From Morinoia aosen (lineage: Eukaryota; Arthropoda; Malacostraca; Amphipoda; Talitridae): a stretch of DNA of 64,000 nucleotides. How positions within the stretch are numbered: the first letter of the stretch is position 1; every line of letters starts with the position of its first letter. Location: contig CM059564.1 of the NCBI GenBank assembly GCA_030386875.1, positions 41,002,075-41,066,074 of the forward strand, written 5' to 3'. The translations under genes were made by a program, and so were the position numbers. Of this stretch, positions 1 through 10,870 are shown piece by piece. Under the pieces are notes generated by a model. That model saw only the letters and a program-made list of their open reading frames with translations. It did no database searches and had not been told where the DNA came from.

Positions 1-2110
1 TGCGACAAATGTGCGGGATTACGGGCCCGTGTACCGCCACACTGCCACAAATGTGAAGGATTACGGGCCCGTGTACCGCCACACTGTCACAAATGTGCGG
101 GATTACGGGCCCGTGTACCGCCACACTGCGACAAATGTGCGGGATTACGGGCCCGTGTACCGCCACACTGCCACAAATGTGCGGGATTACAGCCCTGTGT
201 ACTGCCACACTGCCACAAATGTGCGGGATTATGGGCCTGTGTACCGCCACACTGCCACAAATGTGCGGGATTATGGGCCTGTGTACCGCCACACTGCCAC
301 AAATGTGCGGGATTATGGGCCTGTGTACCGCCACACTGCCCCAAATGTGCGGGATTACGGGCCTGTGTACCGCCACACTGCCACAAATGTGCGGGATTAT
401 GGGCCTGTGTACCGCCACACTACCACAAATGTGCGGGATTATGGGCCTGTGTACCGCCACACTGCCACAAATGTGCGGGATTATGGGCCTGTGTACCGCC
501 ACACTGCCACAAATGTGCGGGATTATGGGCCTGTGTACCGCCACACTGCCACAAATGTGCGGGATTATGGGCCTGTGTACCGCCACACTGCCACAAATGT
601 GCGGGATTATGGGCCTGTGTACCGCCACACTGCCACAAATGTGCGGGATTACGGGCCTGTGTACCGCCACACTGCCACAAATGTGCGGGATTATGGGCCT
701 GTGTACCGCCACACTGCCACAAATGTGCGGGATTATGGGCCTGTGTACCGCCACACCACACTGCCACAAATGTGCGGGATTCCGGGCCCGTGTACCGCCA
801 CACTGCCACAAATGTGCGGGATTACGGGCCCGAAAACCGCCACACTTCCACAAATGTGCGGGATTACGGGCCTGTGTACCGCCACACTGCCACAAATGTG
901 CGGGATTACGGGCCCGTGTACCGCCACACTGCGACAAATGTGCGGGATTACGGGCCCGTGTACCGCCACACTGCGACAAATGTTAAGGATTAAGGGCCCG
1001 TGTACCGCCACACTGCCACAAATGTGCGGGATTACGGGCCCGTGTACCGCCACACTGCCACAAATGTGCGGGATTACGGGCCCGTGTACCGCCACACTGC
1101 GACAAATGTGCGGGATTACGGGCCCGTGTACCACCACACTGCCACAAATGTGAAGGGTTACGGGCCCGTGTACCGCCACACTGCCACAAATATGCGGGAT
1201 TACGGGCCCGTGTACCGCCACACTGCCACAAATGTGCGGGATTATGGGCCTGTGTACCGCCACACTGCCACAAATGTGTGGGATTATGGGCCTGTGTATC
1301 GCCACACGGCCACAAATGTGCGGGATCATGGGCCTGTGTACCGCCACACTGCCCCAAATGTGCGGGATTATGGGCCTGTGTACCGCCACACTGCCACAAG
1401 TGTGCGGGATTATGGGCCTGTGTACCGCCACACTGCCACAAATGTGCGGGATTACGGGCCCGTGTACCGCCACACTGCCACAAATGTGCGGGATTATGGG
1501 CCTGTGTACCGCCACACTGCCCCAAATGTGAGGGATTATGAGCCTCTGTACCGCCACACTGCCACAAATGTGCGGGATTACGGGCCTGTGTACCGCCACA
1601 CTGCCACAAATGTGCGGGATTATGGGCCTGTGTACCGCCACACTGCCCCAAATGTGCGGGATTATGGGCCTGTGTACCGCCACACTGCCACAAATGTGTG
1701 GCATTACGGGCTTGTGTACCGCCACACTGCCACAAATGTGCGGGATTATGGGCCTGTGTACCGCCACACTGCCACAAATGTGCGGGATTATGAGCCTGTG
1801 TACCGCCACACTGCCACAAATGTGCGGGATTATGGGCCTGTGTACCGCCACACTGCCCCAAATGTGCGGGATTATGGGCCTGTGTACTGCCACACTGCCA
1901 CAAATGTGCGGGATTATGGGCCTGTGTACCGCCACACTGCCACAAATGTGCGGGATTACGGGCTTGTGTACCGCCACACTGCCACAAATGTGCGGGATTA
2001 TGGGCCTGTGTACCGCCACACTGCCACAAATGTGCGGGATTATGGGCCTGTGTACCGCCACACTGCCACAAATGTGCAGGATTACGGGCCCCGTACAGCG
2101 CCACACTCTC
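1..2110. repeat. 42-bp satellite array, about 50 copies, open at left edge
   Basis: A head-to-tail array of a 42-bp unit starts before base 1. Each unit contains ACAAATGTGCGGGATTA followed by a GGGCCC or GGGCCT core and GTGTACCGCCACACTGCC. Two main variants exist: one has CG at two places around the core, the other has TG at both. The period is almost strictly 42, except for one unit near 752-760 that carries five extra bases. Because 42 is divisible by three and the unit lacks stops in several frames, long frames open on both strands (for example 11-1153 + and 733-2112 -). They encode only a 14-residue repeat and I do not regard them as genes. The last unit (about 2068-2110) is altered, and traces decay to about 2185. 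Confidence 0.97.
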
Positions 2111-5100
2111 AAAAAAGTGCGGGCTTACTGGCTTCGTATATTATCACACTCACACTCCTCAAAAATAAGAGGGATTGCAAGAGCAGTGGGTCGCTGCCCC
2201 CTAACATCGGAAAATAACAAAACGCTTGTAAAATTTTTATAGCACTGTCGTGCGAACGCACTCAATCTTCGTTCAACATGTACTCGTTAGTGCACGGCTT
2301 CGAGGTAGTATAGTACTTGCGTTTAATACCCTAACTAAAGTCACTGAATTTATGGGGAAACTTCTGCTCCCACGAAAAACTTCGATTAGAAGTTGTTGGC
2401 ATGTTTCCAAAATATCAGAATAATTTATTCCGTGTTCTGGCGTAGCGAGTACGGTTTTTTACTCAGCGCTTTGTTTGGGACGACGCGTGGAACAAAACCA
2501 CGGAGGACGAGTGAAGGTTGAGGGAGCTATGACTGAAATTTTCAGATCCACGGGGCATCTTCTGATTTTGAAAACTGTAGAACTCTAAACATAAGGAGCT
2601 GTCGCGCACCGGCCTTATCTAAAGTGTTGTACGTCACTACTGGGAAACCTCTTTTACGCTGAATGTTACTTCGAGTGTAAAATAATTTTTTTTCACGCTG
2701 GAGTTCATTGCGAGCAAATGAGTTAACATAAACTTTGAGTTGAAAACATTCGAAAATATTTGTTCACGATGGTGTAACCCTGCCTGCTCATGTTGAACAA
2801 TCTATAGTGCTGCTGGAAATTTTTCTAAAATTAGAAACTGCTCTTGACTACCGTTATAGAAAATAGAGTGCATTTTACGATTAACCCAGCATGTTGTTGG
2901 ACTTTAATTAATTGTTTCCATTTTATCGCTGCTCTTCCGCATCATTTTTAAAAATTCAACGGGAAATATTCGTTTTCAAAGTTTTAAAGAAAAATAAGTG
3001 AAAATACTCAGCTTTTAACAATCTTTCCTACAATAGAGAAAAATACATCGCATGAAACCCCATGTATTACGATATTAAAAGAATAAACCAAAAATCTGTA
3101 AACAAACGTTTTGTTCTATCACAATAATAGCAGTCTATTACCCGAAGCCTTTGCTTAATATTGCTTAAAACAAATCCAATAAAAAACAACAAGATAAATA
3201 ACAACAACTGCTAAACTATCTTCATGAATGGTGAAATGATTGGTCAAATAACTTCAGATGAAAATAAGTAAACTTTTTCGTTACCTGAAACACCGCAGAC
3301 TTCACGCATGAAAATCATTGCCTTCGAGTCTGAAATAAATGTTTGGTTTTACTTCTAAATGGCAGAAGTATTACACTATGACGTTTGTGTGAATGCATAC
3401 ACATAAATCAAAAGTGTTCTCAAGCCGAGACTCCCATTGCAGATCTGTTCAGAGACGCACACTTCCCATTGCCGCGCAGATGGACCTATTTATTCATTCT
3501 GCCGTAGCCTGGAAATTATGGATCTTGCGCTGCCAGAGTAATAAATTCAAAGTTGAGTTTCCACGAGCCAAATTATTATGTATAGCATAGTGCTTCCAAT
3601 CCGTATGAGGGCCATCGGCCTGATGAATGATACTAAGTTTTTATTTAGAAAAGAATAGGCACTAACTCAGGTAAGTTGTGGAAGAGGAGAAAGTTGTCAA
3701 TATGATTTGATGCTAAGATATTGAATTATTCTGTCATTTAAAATAATCATTGCAGATATTTTTTATTACAAAATTATTCATTCTTTAGTTGTAAGGAAGA
3801 TTTTGGTGCTAAGAAATTGAGTATATGGTGTTCATCGGGCATATTTTTCTCCTGCAAACATAAATATTGTTCATTCTTTAGCTGTAAAGACAGTGGGCTG
3901 GGTACCAACAAATAAATTTGGAGCAATTAAATTCCAAAACAACTCTGTTTTAACCTTTACATTTGTGTCTACATGTTCTAACAGTGAACAAGTTTTCGTA
4001 TAAAATGAGCATGCACAATTATTGCCTAAACCATTCAGTGCCTCCTGCCTTCTCAACCTTCAATGCCAACCATTCAATCGCACGATAACATTTCGTCTCG
4101 TATGAAAACAGCTGTTTTTTAAAAAGGTCGCGAAACAAATGAAATACCATCCATTTATACCAGTACATGAATGAGTAATTTAACAAGTGATACAAATATG
4201 GCCCAATACGCGGCGTACATGTTAAATTAATCCGGTGCTGCTATAGCTTTTGGTCTACCACTCGAGCATGAAATCTATTTCTAGCGAGTACTATAGCGTG
4301 AGATTAGGTTAGTTTACTAATGAGTGTTGGTTATTTCCATACATTTAATTTGAAGATAAACACTTAATTCGTACATCTCAAACTGCTCCTTGCTGGGCGA
4401 CATACTGCGGTAGACCTCATGTAGCACCATCAATCCAATGCTCATCGACCAGAAGCAGATACGTCGCACAGTTTCGCTGCTGTTCAGGTCGACCTCTCAC
4501 AGCAGAAGACGCTGGCCTAGACCTCGAGGTGGGCCACTTTTCCGGGCGCCTCTGCAGCGCGTTCGCTCCTTGCATTTCTGTATGCAAATGCTCAATAAGT
4601 TGCGACAGAAAAATCTTGCCCTGCCATCTCGCTCTCTCGCTTACGTGATGATATAAGCTAAAAATTTTCAGCTCTCCAGTATCTTGATGTGTGAAGGTGT
4701 GATGAGGAGACCAGGCTCCTGATAAAACAGTCACGGCTTCGCTGGCTCCTCGTCTTGAGAGATAACCCCAATTTTTTACGAGCTATGCTAGAATCAACGA
4801 ATTCTGTCATTCGAATTCTGCTCGTGAATCAAAGAAAGTAAAAAGTGAAATTGTGAGAGTCAAGCGAGAGCGCCAGTTTGTCATGTGAATTCTTCCAGAA
4901 GAGCTACAAACCGTGAACATTTATGAGTCCTTGTCACGCCCATGCGCCCTCGTGCCTCTCACTTGCAGCCTGTGTGCACCGAGAGCGCGTTTTTCGTGCT
5001 TCGTTGTTGCGAATTTTAAGGATTTCTTCCAGCCAGAGCTTACTAACTCGAAAATGCATGTAGGTTACAGTATGTCGGATATTTTTCTGTGTGTAGGATA

Positions 5101-5490
5101 TTTTCATAAACTTCGACGTAATTAATCTTTTGTTCAAGATTCGTTAAGAAATTTTTCTTCGTCAAAAGATAACTAGCTTTAAAAATTGAACAATCAAAGC
5201 AAAATAAGACGAACTGCTCTGCGCGTCAATCGCCAAATCTCTTAGAGACGGGATACTAGCTATATTATTCTTCATAGAAAAATATTCAGATGTGATTTTC
5301 AGCAAGGCATTAAAGAAGGACTTACATAGAATTAGATCAACCCTCCATGTTTAGCACGAAAAAAACATCGCACCCTACATTCAGATGCCGCAACTCACCT
5401 TTCGTCTGAGACGCACATCTGAAAGTTCATATTTCTGGCGGTGACGGGGCGGGAGCGAGCGTCAGAAAGTCACCGTATAGGTATGCGTGT
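2111..5490. other. Unassigned AT-rich DNA between arrays
   Basis: I see no supported gene. The first 75 bases are decayed satellite edge. A short segment ending in ATTCTTTAG with GTAA nearby occurs twice about 100 bases apart (near 3778 and 3872), probably an old local duplication. A patch of higher GC lies at about 4480-4640, and a minus-strand frame of 105 codons (4417-4734) crosses it. That frame shows no recognisable domain, so it is not called. The rest is AT-rich with frequent A and T runs and stops in all frames. Confidence 0.6.
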
Positions 5491-5534
5491 GAGAGAGAGA
5501 GAGAGGGAGGGAGGGGGGGGGGGGGGGGGGCGGG
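5491..5534 (+). repeat. GA microsatellite running into an 18-G homopolymer
   Basis: A (GA)n tract passes through GGGAGGGAG into 18 consecutive G residues (5513-5530), then CGGG. The whole 44-base stretch is purine except for one C. Such a tract can form G-quadruplex or triplex DNA and is prone to slippage and to assembly or sequencing error, so its exact length is uncertain. No gene start is visible next to it. Confidence 0.95.
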
Positions 5535-6813
5535 AGCGCATAGGCGAATTTCCGCGGAGTTGAAGGCAATTTTCCATATTGCTGTCGTAGCAGAGCATTA
5601 GGCGGGCCTGGAAACAGGCGGAGGAAAAGGCAAGCATCAGAACTGCGATGTTATCTATCCCGGCCGCTAAAATAAATAGCTCTATCCCGGTAGCGGGCCT
5701 CGCTAAAATAAATCGCTCTAAAGCGGCATTTGTTGGTGTTATTTAATCAGGGCGACAGCGGCGGGTCACAGCCTTGGATTTATTCTGACAAAACACGTTG
5801 CAGACTTTGCTTAATAGCCCCTAAAATCAGGCTAGTTAGCGGCCTGTGTCACTTGGCGTAGCAGGACCGCATGCCACGCTAATGTTCACACTTTTCCCCC
5901 GTAAATCTTAACCTCGTATTAAGGTTTGACCTACGCATCATTGAAGCATTAAAAATTATTCGTTTATTGAGTTTGTAAAACTTTCAGCGTGTGGTGCGCA
6001 GTATAAATACACAGCTCATTTCTAGCCGAATCCCTTCGTAGGATAATGGTCGAATGTTTGATTACATTTCCAGTAAGAATCTTAGGCGATCCAGAACAAA
6101 GCCGAAATAGTTTTTAACTCTTTACTTGTGTGTACAAGGGTTTTTCCCTGAAATACTCCGTTATAAATATTGCTACTGAGCACGAAACTATATTACGGCA
6201 TTCATTGCGTGATCGGAAGTAATTCTCAAAATGTTAGATGACTCATTCAAATTTTAGATCATTGTTTCAATACAACGCTATAATAGTGGGATTAAAAAAG
6301 TGCTGACTTAGGAGTAAAATCCAATTACAGCCAACAGTAGGATATTAAAGAGGATGATTTGGATGAAGAATTTTACGTTCACTTTCCCGATTCTGCCGCT
6401 ACTTTTTCTACTGGGATTTGTCTGACAGAAATTAACAAGTCAGTACTGCTTTTTACTGATAACCAATCAGAAAAAAACTATTCTACTGTACTTATTTCCA
6501 TCATCATTCAGTCGTTTTAAGATTTGAAAATTTTTAAGTATTTCTTGCGCTAATTATTACAGCCAATGTAAAATGCAAGTCTATTCTTACGCCTTCTAGG
6601 CCGTGCAAATATAATTACTGCAATTTAGCAGGGAATACAGGGTTTTCATAATAAGAACGCTGTAGAAAAAAAATCTTCAGGACTATCGCTAAGTGATGTA
6701 GCTTCTGAAATGCAGTACATAGGCATTAGACCCTCGTTGCCTTATTGCTAAATCCATTTCTGGGGAATGTTCGAGTGACAAAATGAAGAATTATCGTTGC
6801 TGCAGAAACAATT
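5535..6813. other. Unassigned DNA with a short local duplication
   Basis: A 36-bp step duplication is visible at 5665 and 5701, both starting CGCTAAAATAAAT and followed by GCTCTA. It lies in a GC-richer patch (about 5580-5880). The remainder is AT-rich with no frame, RNA or repeat that I can support. Confidence 0.6.
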
Positions 6814-7031
6814 GTGTTGGAGTGATTCTGGCAACATCTGTTCCGTCTGGTATGAAATCAAAAATAAAATTAACATCGAGGGGAAAATCTAATTGTTTTC
6901 ATTTATTTTTCTTTGCAGCATAAACATTTAAGGAGGAACGATTCTGGCGAAATCTGTCACGTCATCTGAGATGATATGAAGCCTCAAAATAAAATGACAT
7001 CGAGGGGTAAATCAAATTTCTGTTTTCGCTC
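6814..7031. repeat. Tandem duplication, about 116-bp spacing, two copies
   Basis: Two diverged copies lie head to tail. Both contain GATTCTGGC (6824 and 6940), then ATCTGT, a TATGAA block, AAAATAAAAT and ACATCGAGGGG, followed by TTTTC. The copies differ by many substitutions and small gaps, so the duplication is old. No coding potential is apparent. Confidence 0.85.
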
Positions 7032-7427
7032 ATATCTGTGACTAATACCTTCGTGCGAGCTAATTTTTTCAACCACTGATTTATAAGTTTGGTTATTGAA
7101 TCTCTAATCATTCAATAAAATTCCCTTGCACAATACGCCTTAAGTAGCTCTGTAAGATTTTGCATAGACTTGTTTACTTCTGCAATTTTCCGTGCAGTAA
7201 CTTGAATGCATTAACTAAATTCGTATAAGGTGTGACAGCTACCGAGTCTTTGAATAAAAGTCATGAGAAATTACAGCCCTACATAGCAGAACATATGATA
7301 AACCCGAGCGTAAAACGACTCGAAATGCTTGCCCGCTCACACAGCATGAGTCAATGCATTCAGAACGTTCTCATTCAGCGCATACCATACTTCCATTAGC
7401 TCAAATGTGATTATGATTTATGACGCC
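7032..7427. other. Unassigned AT-rich DNA
   Basis: I see no gene, RNA or repeat that I can support in this stretch. Confidence 0.5.
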
Positions 7428-7740
7428 TCCCTTACCACAACAACGGTGTTTCAAAGAGAGAAAGGAAGAAGGCACCATTTAAGATGGAGTTAAGGGAACG
7501 GGGAATCTATGCACACGATGGGTTCCCACATTACGTAAATCTCTTGCGAGTTAAGAAGTAAGTTCGCAAAATCAGATGAAAGTTGGAGAAGAAAGTAGCA
7601 GTACCTGAAAGAATGTTCGCAGTAGACTGAAAAAAGATGATCGGTAACTAAACCAAAAGGCTCATTTTACTTCAGCAAAAGGTTTTCCGCATCATCAGCT
7701 CGGGACCTCACATCATATCCCTAGGAATACTAATTCTCAA
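7428..7740 (+). mobile_element. Dispersed repeat family R1, copy 1
   Basis: This roughly 310-bp segment recurs at 26.1, 40.6 and 54.1 kb. Shared landmarks, in order, are CCCTTACCAC near the start, a purine-rich AAAGAGAGAAAGGAAGAAGG run, GGCACCATTTAA, GTTAAGGGAA, GGAATCTATGCA, a purine-rich middle, TCAGCTCGG and a closing segment like CCCT-GGA-TACTA. The order matches the copy at 40564-40863 across the whole length. It has no ORF, no tRNA-like promoter that I can see and no clear terminal repeats, so its class (SINE, LINE tail or non-autonomous DNA element) is unknown. The boundaries come from the region of similarity only. Confidence 0.7.
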
Positions 7741-8401
7741 ATATAGGAGCAGTAGTTGCGCCCTTGTGAGGGGTACCATACTCTGGCGGCTAACAAATGT
7801 TAAGTTTTGTTTTAACAGACTTATGTTTAATGAAAATTTTACAATCCAACACCCTTTAAAATGCGTTGAAAGAAATAGTCTTCCTCTTCTTTCAGGAGCC
7901 AATAAAATCATCAAAGAGAGATATTGAGCAAATTCTTTCTCATAGGCAGTCAGCTGACGATTTTCTGATTTGCCGCTTTCTTTCATACTACCTCCGGTTC
8001 ATATATTGGGACAAAATTTCCTGCATGGAATGAGGCCGCCGCTTAAAAGAAAACTAAACCTTCGCTCGCCTCACAAGACCTTAGTTGGGTCGTCGTAATC
8101 GTTCATTGTCTTTCAGTTCGCGTGCATTACCGGAACTGGCGAGAAAAATTCCATAATCCAGACTGTGCCCCAAGAGAAAAACGCCACAGATTATTAGGGC
8201 AAACCCTGGCTGGAAAGCAATTACTCTGCTCAGGTCTTTTGCTTCTGCTGACTCGCGATGTTTACCCTCTACCTTCTAATCACTTAATTCGGGCTGCTTT
8301 CCGGCGTTTATCTGGGGATGAGGCCGCGACACGCGAGCGCTCTGCTCACGCTAGTCACGGCCAGCGCATCTTTGTCCTTCTATCCTGCCACGCGCACTGC
8401 T
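7741..8401. other. Unassigned DNA, GC-richer in its right half
   Basis: About 8040-8400 has a more balanced base composition than its surroundings and holds a 96-codon plus-strand frame (8122-8412) with no recognisable domain, which is not called. No other structure is visible. Confidence 0.5.
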
Positions 8402-8660
8402 CCTGTCTCTAGTGCATTAATGCTTAGTTAATTCGTTCTATTCTCCATCCGGAAGAGAGTAGTGTTATTTCCTGTCTCTATTGCACTAATGCTAAGTTAA
8501 TTCGTTCTCCATTCTGAAGAGAGTATTGTTATTTCCAGTCTCTAATGCACTAATAATTAATTCGTTCTCTTCTGCATCCTGAAGAGAGTATTGCTATTTC
8601 CTCCTCTATTGCACTAATGGTTAATTTGTTCTCTTCTCCATCCTAAAGAAAGTAGTGTTT
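8402..8660. repeat. 64-69-bp tandem repeat, four copies
   Basis: Four consecutive units begin near 8402, 8471, 8535 and 8600. Each carries a CTGTCTCTA-like start, TGCA(C/T)TAATG, TTAATTCGTTCT, TCCATCC and GAAGAGAGTA(G/T)TG. Units vary in length through small deletions. The last unit decays into a T-rich stretch. The TTAATTCG motif is retained in most units. Confidence 0.9.
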
Positions 8661-9460
8661 TTTTATTGGGTGTTGCCATTTCATTCCTTTCTTGGGCAAT
8701 TCCGAAGTGAGATTTTCAGAGTCTGAAGTAAGTGAGACGAATATCACTGTATGCCAGACACCAAGAACTTTTTTGAAGCAAAATTATTTCAAACCCGTGA
8801 ATAAAGAATTTCAAGATAATGATACTAATTAATTCAGCCTGCATTGGAAATATGTGTATATGATAGCAAAAAAAGTTGCGTTCAAGAAAAGGAAATGCTC
8901 AAAAGCTTGTCTCGTCAGTATAGAACCGGAGATTGGCAACTTTCCTCATATATCTCATTAGTCGCAAAGCAAACTGAACTTGGGAGGTAGAAGTGCGATT
9001 GGAATTGGAAAGAAATTATAATTAATGTGGGGATCTCCATAGATCAAGTCGTAAATCTGGAACGGTTTCCTGCAATGCACTCTGATAGAACGGGCCACGC
9101 CCGCGTAATCTATCGCTGTGGCCGCGCTATCGAGGGAAGGCATCCAGCAGATATGGCAGCGCACATCCAGCGTCTACGGGGCATGAGGGCAAATCCAAAT
9201 TTTGGTCTTATGAAATTCACCATAATGCAAGGCCTTCATTGAAAAACTAATTATGCAATGCTACAAACATTGTAACGTGTTCAATAATAAGACATTTTAA
9301 GTGAGTATTGACCAAGAGGTTATGAACGACCTCCCCACATTATTCATGATTTTGAATAGAAATACGTATCGATGTGCCCCAAGTGAGCGTTTCAGGAACA
9401 AGAGAGTGAGAGAGAGAGAGCAGAAAACACCGACAGGAGACGCTGCATGCAGGAATTCTT
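8661..9460. other. Unassigned DNA with a short GA tract
   Basis: No gene is supported. A short (GA)n run lies at about 9403-9420. A GC-richer patch at 9080-9180 contains overlapping short frames on both strands, with no recognisable domain. Confidence 0.5.
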
Positions 9461-9865
9461 CAGTTCCATGAAGCTAGCGGCAGGGCGGGTTTGGTCGTAA
9501 CCGAGGGTTAGTGAGAGTAGCCTGGTTGGTAGAGCTCGAGTAACTTTGAGACCTGATCAAGTTAAGCAGCCCGGTGTCTGTGAGCGCAGTGCAGCAAGCG
9601 AGTGCTTCTACGGCTGCCACATTTGCAGGCTTCAAGTAAATCAGCCTCTCTTTTCGCCGGAGAAGTCGTGGCTTCAAGTTTGGCGGCGAACCACGTAGCT
9701 CAGCCATTTCTTGCTCAAATTCAATCGGAAGCCCGAGTACGTGCTCGCGAGAGGCTTCTTTTGGACTGCAGCATTTCTTCAAACGGGTCTCGCTACAGCT
9801 GCCGCCCTGCCGCTGCCTTCTCTATTGTAGCTCACTTCGCCATTCCGCAAGGTCAACTGTCCTAA
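9461..9865. other. Balanced-composition island, function unknown
   Basis: This stretch is clearly richer in G and C than its neighbours and is open in two frames (9474-9782 minus, 9602-9865 plus), but neither product resembles a family I know. Near 9554-9580 the text GATCAAGTTAAGCAGCCCGG resembles the 5S rRNA segment around its internal control region, yet flanking positions do not continue the match. It could be an exon, an enhancer or a decayed element. I cannot decide between these. Confidence 0.35.
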
Positions 9866-10425
9866 ATTACAAACTCGGATAAAATGATAAAATAACCGTG
9901 GTTTGAAAGCTGTTTTGTTGAAAAGAAGAATCCAAACGCAAAGGTTATTGGATGAGATCTAGCAATTTTAAGTTGCACACTATTCGGATGGTGATATTGG
10001 CATTTATCGTAAAATGAAAATCTTCAGTTTAGTGCCTTCGCTTTGAAGGGTCGACAAACTGTACTATGAATAAAATTCGAACGCAAGCAAAAATATCGTT
10101 GATTACTGAAAAGACGAACGCAGTGTATGAAATAACATTTCAATGGTAATTTAACTGTGAAGTTTGTGGAAAATTTTCATTTTTACACATTTTTTAGGGA
10201 GGTATTAAATAAATTGTTGTTTTTCAATCTTAAAAAAATGAGATGAGTAGGCTTCTTCGACTCATAGTTCAAATTGGTAGAGAAGGTTAACATCAGTTAG
10301 CGCTACATTACAATTTCACTTTTCTCAAAGTCCTAGACGGTCTTATCAGCCACAATGAGGCTCAAAAGTCACAATCGGCATCTCTTGCTTCCAGGGAAAT
10401 TATTGTTCATTGAAAAAAATTAATT
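9866..10425. other. Unassigned AT-rich DNA
   Basis: I see no gene, RNA or repeat that I can support. Confidence 0.5.
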
Positions 10426-10870
10426 CTATTCCTCTTTCTTATCCGTGAAACAAGAGAAATTAAGAGCACATCCCAGCAGATAAGGGAATGTCACCGCGGC
10501 CAGAATAAAGTTTATTATCAAAGTTAGAGAACGCAGCACAGCGGCAGACGGCCGGTCCGCAGAGTGAGATACAAGATTCCTAAGCCGAACATTTGGCTGG
10601 GGCAGAGCAGGAAAAAGTCTCGGTCCTATTTTTAATCTACCAAGGGAAGATTTATTCTGACCAAGTTTTGTGAAATTTCCGTGGCCTGACATAAAACGGG
10701 ATAGTTGGCCAGGGAGGGGAGGGGGCAACGACCTCGGAATTGGGGTTCACGCGAGCTTTTCCGATGGGTCGCCCGGGCCATAAAGAGGGCGCTAATCCAA
10801 TAGGCCCGAGTCCTTATCAGGGGAACGAGCGGCCCATTCCTACGGCCCGTGAATAAATTCATTGAGTTCT
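10426..10870. promoter_or_regulatory. Possible regulatory island with factor-site-like motifs
   Basis: A GC-balanced patch in AT-rich DNA contains CCATAAA (10778-10784, Abd-B/Cdx-like), GCTAATCC (10791-10798, Otx/bicoid-like) followed by CCAAT, and CTTATC (10813-10818, GATA-type) within about 40 bases. Such short motifs arise by chance, so the call rests on their clustering and on the compositional contrast. Short overlapping frames on the minus strand (10426-10728, 10632-10862) have no recognisable domain. Confidence 0.25.

Noticed and set aside
11..2217. Long open frames on both strands over the 42-bp array
   Set aside because: They consist only of a 14-residue repeat fixed by the period of 42, exist in several frames and both strands at once, and have no non-repeat domain.
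9554..9580. 5S rRNA gene or 5S-derived SINE
   Set aside because: Only about 20 bases (around AAGTTAAGCAGC) resemble 5S. The flanks do not continue the match, and no terminator or polymerase III layout is visible.
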